Source of the DNA: Pomphorhynchus laevis
Lineage: Eukaryota; Acanthocephala; Palaeacanthocephala; Echinorhynchida; Pomphorhynchidae
Assembly (NCBI GenBank): GCA_012934845.2
Contig: WNNJ02000424.1
Coordinates: forward strand, 1-64,000
Reading direction: 5' to 3'
Length of the DNA: 64,000 nucleotides
Under the pieces are notes generated by a model. The model was not told where the DNA came from. It made no database searches and worked only from the letters and a program-made list of their open reading frames with translations. Numbering within the stretch: the stretch's first letter is position 1; each line of letters starts with the position of its first letter. Shown here one piece after another: positions 58,296 to 64,000 of this stretch. Made by a program: the position numbers and the translations under genes.

Positions 58296-58620
58296 CAAAG
58301 GCGTAGTGCAGCCATGGTGAATGCATAACGGACCACGAAAAGTTTATGTTAGTAGATGTGGAATAACAGAATTTTCTGTGGAACTTGGAGGATAATCAGG
58401 GTGACGACTTGACAATAAAGTGAAACAATACTCGTTTACACCAGTTGATGCGGAATCAATGGTCAAAGTGCAAACAGTAGCGACAGCATTCTTGCACCAG
58501 TTTGGTGATAAACTAAAACAGTTAATCGTAGATCCATGCTTTTCTAACGGGCTCATGCAATAATCGATAAGGTTTGTGCAGCAGGTCAACCACATGATTT
58601 ACTGAGTAGACAGGTTACTC
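58296..58620. repeat. Direct copy of the palindrome's right arm
   Basis: Matches 49733-50033 (spacer plus right arm) with scattered substitutions. The minus-strand frame 58595-58344 is 83 codons, as in the other copy. No recognised function. Confidence 0.8.
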
Positions 58621-58634
58621 TAAGGTCAAATTTG

Positions 58635-58940
58635 TTTCAGAGGCGCCATGAAAGACAACCATTTGCGATTTAGCGGAATTTAAAATAACATTGGACTTGG
58701 GTCACTGTTATTTTAATCTTAAAAAGAAACATATGATGTCTTATATTACTTCTTTGCACCTGCGTGCAGAGAACAGGGCTGTGGTATCATCAGCGTATGC
58801 CACACGACGTTGTTCGCATTTAAATATTTTAAAGAGTTCAATGGAAGCACATGCGTCCAGATAACAGGGCTGTGGTATCATCAGAGTATACCACAAGACG
58901 TTGTTCGCATTTAAATATTTTTGAGTTCAATGGAAGCAGC
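58635..58940 (-). mobile_element. LINE-A RT fragment with internal tandem step
   Basis: Matches 50065-50300 and LINE-A at about 41190-41380. An ~85-bp piece (ACAGGGCTGTGGTATCATCA to AGTTCAATGGAAGCA) is doubled, at about 58770-58855 and 58856-58936. Confidence 0.75.
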
Positions 58941-59289
58941 AAATCAACAATATTGGTTATGTATTTTATATTGTGGTTGTTGATTATATAAGAAATATAT
59001 TGAATAAATTTAACTATTAAAGTTTTATTTATATAGATCTTATAATCTAGATATATGTATGATTTTTTATTTTCCAAACGTTGTTCAAGTAAAATTTAGA
59101 GAGACAATTTATTAACAGAGTAAAAATCCATTAGAATTACAAATACAAATATATCAGATATATTTGATGTAGATTTTTCTAACCTGGTGCATAATACTCC
59201 ACGCGCCAGGTCGCGTAGCGCGTTAAGTGAAGATGGTAGATCTTTATAGAACTTGTCCAAGCCTGCCACCGCCTTAAGTAGGGCAGCCC

Positions 59290-60005
59290 CCTGTCAGATT
59301 CTGCTTATTAGCCCAATTATAGCTGACTTATTTTTAAGCTTTATATAATATGAATTTGTTCATAACTGTTTAAACAATAAATCTAAATTATATGAAGATA
59401 TGAAATATATGCTTCGATATATTGATGATATAGTTGTATTTAACTTGAATAATTTTTATTCAAACAGCGAACAGATTTATCCATTAAACTTATTCCTAAT
59501 AAAACTAATATTGATGATATATAGATATGAACATTAAATTAACATTAACTAAAACTACTATTAATTTATATCGTAAAGATGACATATTTAAATTTACAAG
59601 AAACATATTTTTGCATGATCATTCATGCATACCATATAATATAAAATATAATACATTAAATAATGAAATTTTAAGAATTGCAACAATATGTAATGATACT
59701 GGCTTTCTTCAAAATCATTTAAATAATTTAATAGGTACATATTTTAAACTAGGTTATTTGTAAAAATAACATCAAGCAGAAAATAGTAAAATATATAAAT
59801 CAACACAATAATATAAAGAATAAATTAAAAATCATTAGCGACAAATTTTTATGAATGGATAACAAATAATATACTTTGTATTAGAATAAGATACTAGATA
59901 GTTATTTCAGAGGAAATACATCATTAGCATGTATTTGGCCCGCTGCTATGTTGGGTAGAGGAGTTAGGGGCCGAAACCTGATAGCATAGCAGTTCCTCTT
60001 GTTGA
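59290..60005 (+). mobile_element. PLE-A 3' fragment
   Basis: Reads YIDD-containing RT sequence near 59410-59440, then MNIKLTLTKTTINLYRKDDI at 59527-59763, matching the PLE-A in SEC16, and ends with the stem-loop at 59943-59992. Truncated and broken. The upstream bases 59170-59290 are less AT-rich and unassigned. Confidence 0.75.
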
Positions 60006-60640
60006 CATCTTGTCCGTAATCGAATAAATCGTATTTTAGTCAATTACTAATACTTGATTTATATTTCAAATTTTAATTTTTAATTGTATTTGATATAAAT
60101 ATTAATTGTATTAAATGTTATATACTTATTTATTTATAATTATTTAAAATACGTAAACTCAGTTATCTGATTATTTATTGTGTATTGTTAAATATTTCCG
60201 CTAAACGCGCAGCTCTATTTAATAGCTCAGTAGTTTATAAAAGATAAACAACGCACATAATAAACATAAAAGTATTATTAAGCCAATTAGTATAAAACTT
60301 ATGAAATATGACATATGAAAATCTCTAATTGTTAAAAATTTTTAATTAACAAAATATATTAAGCACATATAAAATATAAATAAATTATAAATAAAGATTT
60401 TTAAATATAAAATATAAACAAAAATAAAACGATTAATTCAAATTGACATTTAAAATAAAAGAAATACAATACTAATTATAGTAAAACATAAATAGTAGGA
60501 AATAAAACAATTTACTTATACAAATAGATGATCATCCAGATATAAAGATCTACATAAAAATATATTTTAATAGGAAAATTTCGATAACACATTTGTTAAT
60601 TTAAAAAAAATACAATATAAAATGCATAATTAATATTGCT
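60005..60640. other. AT-rich, no gene seen
   Basis: Very AT-rich sequence without a convincing frame or repeat match. Confidence 0.5.
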
Positions 60641-61290
60641 GACTACTGTTATATTAATATCATTATGAAAAAAATATTACTTAAAAAAAAATTTTGGTTT
60701 CTAATAAACATACAGTAAGTTTCCAATCATAAAGTATCCAATGATGATTTGCTTAACAAGCACAGAGGACAAAATATGACGATTTAATAGTTTAGAAGAA
60801 AATAGTAGCATTACTCATTGGCATTCTGTGGTCTGAAAGCCTAAGGTAAATCAGCGCCCGACTTAATAATTAGAAGATTTATAGATGCTTGTTAACGCCA
60901 TTTGATGTGCATTGGTAATCTCTTGAGAGCAGCGTATTTGCAGCAATTCTGATAAATTGATGGCTCAGTTGGAAAACCATTGTAATTTTGAAAGATTTAT
61001 GCAGCCAGTAATTAGGTTAATGAAGAATGACAAGCTTATGCTGTTCGTTAAATTGTCACTTTATTTTTCAACAATTTTCTGCTAAATTGCTATAATATTT
61101 TCAAACATTTGTAAATAAAAGTTATTAACTTTTATAAAGGTTGAATAAAATGAGTTGCGAATAAAGTATTGATTTGTTTAGTACTTTGTGAACGTATCAC
61201 AAAAAATGGGTCAAATTTTTTCTAGTTTAACTTTATACTTAACTATATTTAGGGTTGATTATTTTGAATTTTTGATAGATAAATACATTA
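60640..61290 (-). repeat. Inverted, diverged copy of repeat S block
   Basis: The reverse complement follows 55963-56640 in order: 61290-61060 matches the 55963-56161 part, and 60860-60690 the 56387-56570 part. It is older than the near-identical direct copies. Confidence 0.65.
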
Positions 61291-61439
61291 AATAATTAAT
61301 GCGTTCCGATGTAATTGTAAAAAATGAACAAAGTATTTAGTAATTGCTAGCATGCAATTACTCGTGAAGATTTAAATTAATAACAAAATTAAAATTTAGA
61401 ATAGACAAAAAATATAAATAGAAAATAAACAAAAGTTTT

Positions 61440-61625
61440 TTTTAAGAAATACAATAAATATTGTCTACGTAAATAATCAGAAGATATATAAATATCATAA
61501 AATAATGCTTTATATACTTTAATAAACAGTTTTTAATATATATAATATATTAGAACAAGTTTAAATGAAAATGCAAGTAACAAACAACTATAAAAGGAAA
61601 GATCAAATTAATGAAGATATGTCTA
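61440..61625 (+). mobile_element. PLE-A 5' scrap
   Basis: AACAACTATAAAAGGAAAGA with its flank matches the PLE-A 5' part at about 14010-14060. Nothing further of the element follows. Confidence 0.5.
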
Positions 61626-61689
61626 TATTATAGACATATAGATATGACATTATATTATATCATTACATTATTATGTTTATATTACAGAC

Positions 61690-62090
61690 ACAATAAAGAT
61701 ATATCAACTCCAGTAGCATCTCAGGTCAACCGATACAACACTCCACTTCTATTACAAAGGCTCCCACCTATCTTAATTCTCAATTGATCACCCTTGTCAT
61801 TCCCATTCTCACTGCTCTTATGCTTCTACGCCTACCATCTATGTTTGTCATCCACCTCTACGTAATCGTCTTCCTTATATCAATCGTTGTAATAGCAAAT
61901 CTAACCTTAACCTTCCGAATGTTGATGTATCTGATTCAGGTCTCGACATGCAACTATTCTTACTTATGATAATCCATTCGTCTTCGTTAATATCGCTTCT
62001 ATAAATTTTATCCGTTTAAACAATTTCACTAATACCATAGGCACTAATAGTTTAAATCAGTCAGTCGCATTGTGCTCGTATACCTTGTTT
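61690..62090 (+). other. C-rich, G-poor stretch before LINE-B
   Basis: About 61710-61930 is C-rich and G-poor on the plus strand, like the SEC16 intron tract. From about 61940 there are readable pieces (NNFTNTIGTNSLNQSVALCS) leading into LINE-B-like sequence, so it is probably a decayed endonuclease part of that copy. Confidence 0.35.
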
Positions 62091-64000
62091 GATCGGTATC
62101 ATTATCTTGAAGTTAAAAATCTACTAGGTTCCCATCTGGATAGTAATGATTAAAAGTTTAAATATTCTCAAGTCTTCTCTGTAATGAATATTTTTTTAAT
62201 ATGAATTTTGATCCATTTTCTATTTATCTCAATTCTGAAAATTTATCTGAAATCAGTAATAATTTTTATACCATCATAAATGAGGGATTACTTCTGTTTC
62301 TTAGAAAAATTAATATAATCCAGCATAATAATTCTAACGACATTTTAGGTATCTTAGAGAATAATATTCTAGAAGGCATAAGTGCGTATTTATTGCATCC
62401 GACACATTTTTATATAAACAAAGATCGATAAACCACAATTATTCAAACATCAAAATAAAAAAATTAAAAATGAAACAAAATTTATTAGATTTACGTGAAA
62501 ATCTTGAAGAGGAGCGTAGGATTCAAACGTATATAGATATTCTACTATGTAAGTTATCCTAACGAATGAAAAAAAGAAGATTAAATGTTATAAACCATTT
62601 TCCAAAAGCTAGTGGAATACAGTACTTCATCGAACATTTAGAACTTGGAAAACGACATCATCTGTCGAATCTCATCAAACTTTTTACGTAGTCCAAGAAG
62701 CTCTTTAAACTAAATTAACATATTATGCTGACACTTTAAATAACTAAAAGATGCTACACAAATGCCTTATTTTAGATTGTATAAGCACATCGGTAGGCAT
62801 CAATATCTCTTACAATGGCATATTAGACGCATTTCCTCGTAATTCTAAAGTCTCTATCAATGGAGTGCCATGCCCTCCGGCTGCAATAAAACTTCTTAGC
62901 TTAAAGAATAAAATCAGAATAGCCAAGCATCATGTAAATTGCTCACTGTCAGAGCATCTAAGCATTGGATGTGACAAAATGATAATTTTACAAGCAAATA
63001 AATTTGTCAATAATAAAAACGATATTCGTACAAACACATTATCCAACCCCCTATAAACCGAGTTTAAAAGAGTTCTGGCAATAAAGGTATCTAAATTTTT
63101 TAAACGCAACAATCCTTTTATCGATAAGTTCTTCAATTTTAGCCAAAGACAAAGCACAATTGGTGCCGTACGAGATTTACAAATGTGGGTTAATAAAACT
63201 AATTGTCCTTGGATACTTAATTCTCTAGATATTTCAGCAACTTTTGATAATATATCTCAAGAAGACATTTTAAAAACATTGATACATGATAAAGTTCAAA
63301 GCAAAATAATTAAGAGAATATAAGCTTGTCTCAAAGCCAGATATTTTTATATTGATGGATATAAAGATACAAAATATTATCTAACGCAATGTGTGCCGTA
63401 AATATCTCCATTATGTCCAATACGTTATGTAATTACTACAAGACACATCTTAAGCAAGATATGTGATAAATTTGTGCTTGGAAGTAATTTAAGCTGACGA
63501 CATTTCTTTGATCTTTCTAAAAACCAAAAAGATGGCTGCAAAGGAAAAGTGTATGGAGAAATGTAAGACCGTCATTGACAAAATATGACATCGCCTTTTA
63601 CGTTTAGTTTTAAATTTTAACATGACTAAATTTAAATACATTACAGGAAAATTCAAACGCAAAAGTGAATTTAATAGATTTGATGTAACAACTCACAGAA
63701 AATATTGCAGGATAGTAAAAATTTTAGGCTCGACTTTACTCCATCATTATCGAATAAGTCGGATGTGAACATGTAAAAAGTCATTAAAAATATCTATCAG
63801 TTTTTCACTGAGCCTTAAAACATAATATATAATCAAGAAGATTATACATTGTTTTAAGTACGTTTATTTTTTCGGGTTTATACTTCTATTTAAGGAATAG
63901 GCCACCAGAACAACGTCGCACGTCTTTTGACTGTGTAATAAAAATGTTTAAAACAAACAAAATTACTAGTAGTAGCATGAACAAAAACATGTTAAAAAAA
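62090..64000 (+). mobile_element. LINE-B copy, plus strand (linker and RT)
   Basis: 62201-62431 is the linker. 62751-63056 reads CLILDCISTSVGINISYNG and VPCPPAAIKLLSLKNKIRIA. About 63200-63260 gives WILNSLDISATFDNI (motif A), then KARYFYIDGYKDTKYYL, the degraded motif B, and VITTRHILSKICDKF. The C-terminal end and an A-rich tail (MNKNMLKK-like) reach the window edge. Broken in many frames. Confidence 0.8.

Overview
The window is AT-rich eukaryotic DNA, almost certainly from an invertebrate animal. Evidence for this is a spliced SEC16 gene, introns as short as 44-58 nt with U-rich TTTAG or TTTCAG acceptors, and a mixture of LINE, Penelope-like and Merlin remnants. The sequence alone does not fix the phylum. 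I see no tRNA, rRNA or CRISPR array, and the standard stop codons are used.

The core is a large head-to-tail duplication. Unit 1 runs from about 7.3 to 27.28 kb and unit 2 from about 28.98 to 49.46 kb. Each unit holds a multi-exon gene that I identify as SEC16, the scaffold that organises COPII vesicle budding at ER exit sites. Its parts are a Tyr/Gln/Pro-rich N-terminal exon, the helical ACE1 central domain, a variable linker and the conserved C-terminal motif. Behind the gene lie transposon remnants, then an inverted, decayed copy of the gene's own 5' region. Copy 1 (7711-20010) could take its start from candidate first exons at 3.2 or 4.3 kb. Copy 2 (29469-40177) begins inside the first long intron, directly against a LINE remnant, so it lacks any visible N-terminus, although every downstream exon stays open. 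The copies differ by a few substitutions and several large indels. One indel in copy 2 removes a splice acceptor but leaves a usable in-frame AG.

0-7.2 kb: dispersed repeats, a LINE-A 3' fragment, two near-duplicate promoter plus first-exon modules, a small Cys/His-rich ORF and candidate or decayed SEC16 5' exons. 7.3-20.4 kb: SEC16 copy 1, with Penelope-like (PLE-A) insertions in two introns and one strongly G-poor intron. 20.4-25.7 kb: Merlin transposase, a LINE with a restriction-like endonuclease (REL-LINE), and PLE-B with a GIY-YIG remnant. 25.7-27.3 kb: inverted 5' region. 27.3-29.0 kb: a second REL-LINE. 29.0-40.6 kb: SEC16 copy 2. 40.6-44.2 kb: a nearly whole Jockey-like LINE-A. 44.2-49.5 kb: the rest of unit 2. 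49.5-64 kb: LINE and PLE nests, a 255-bp-arm palindrome, a 650-bp tandem repeat, and LINE-B copies on both strands.

No clearly new system is visible. The best leads are the duplicated SEC16 locus and its splice-site changes, a conserved ribozyme-like stem-loop at PLE-A ends, the G-poor intron, and several well-formed hairpins.
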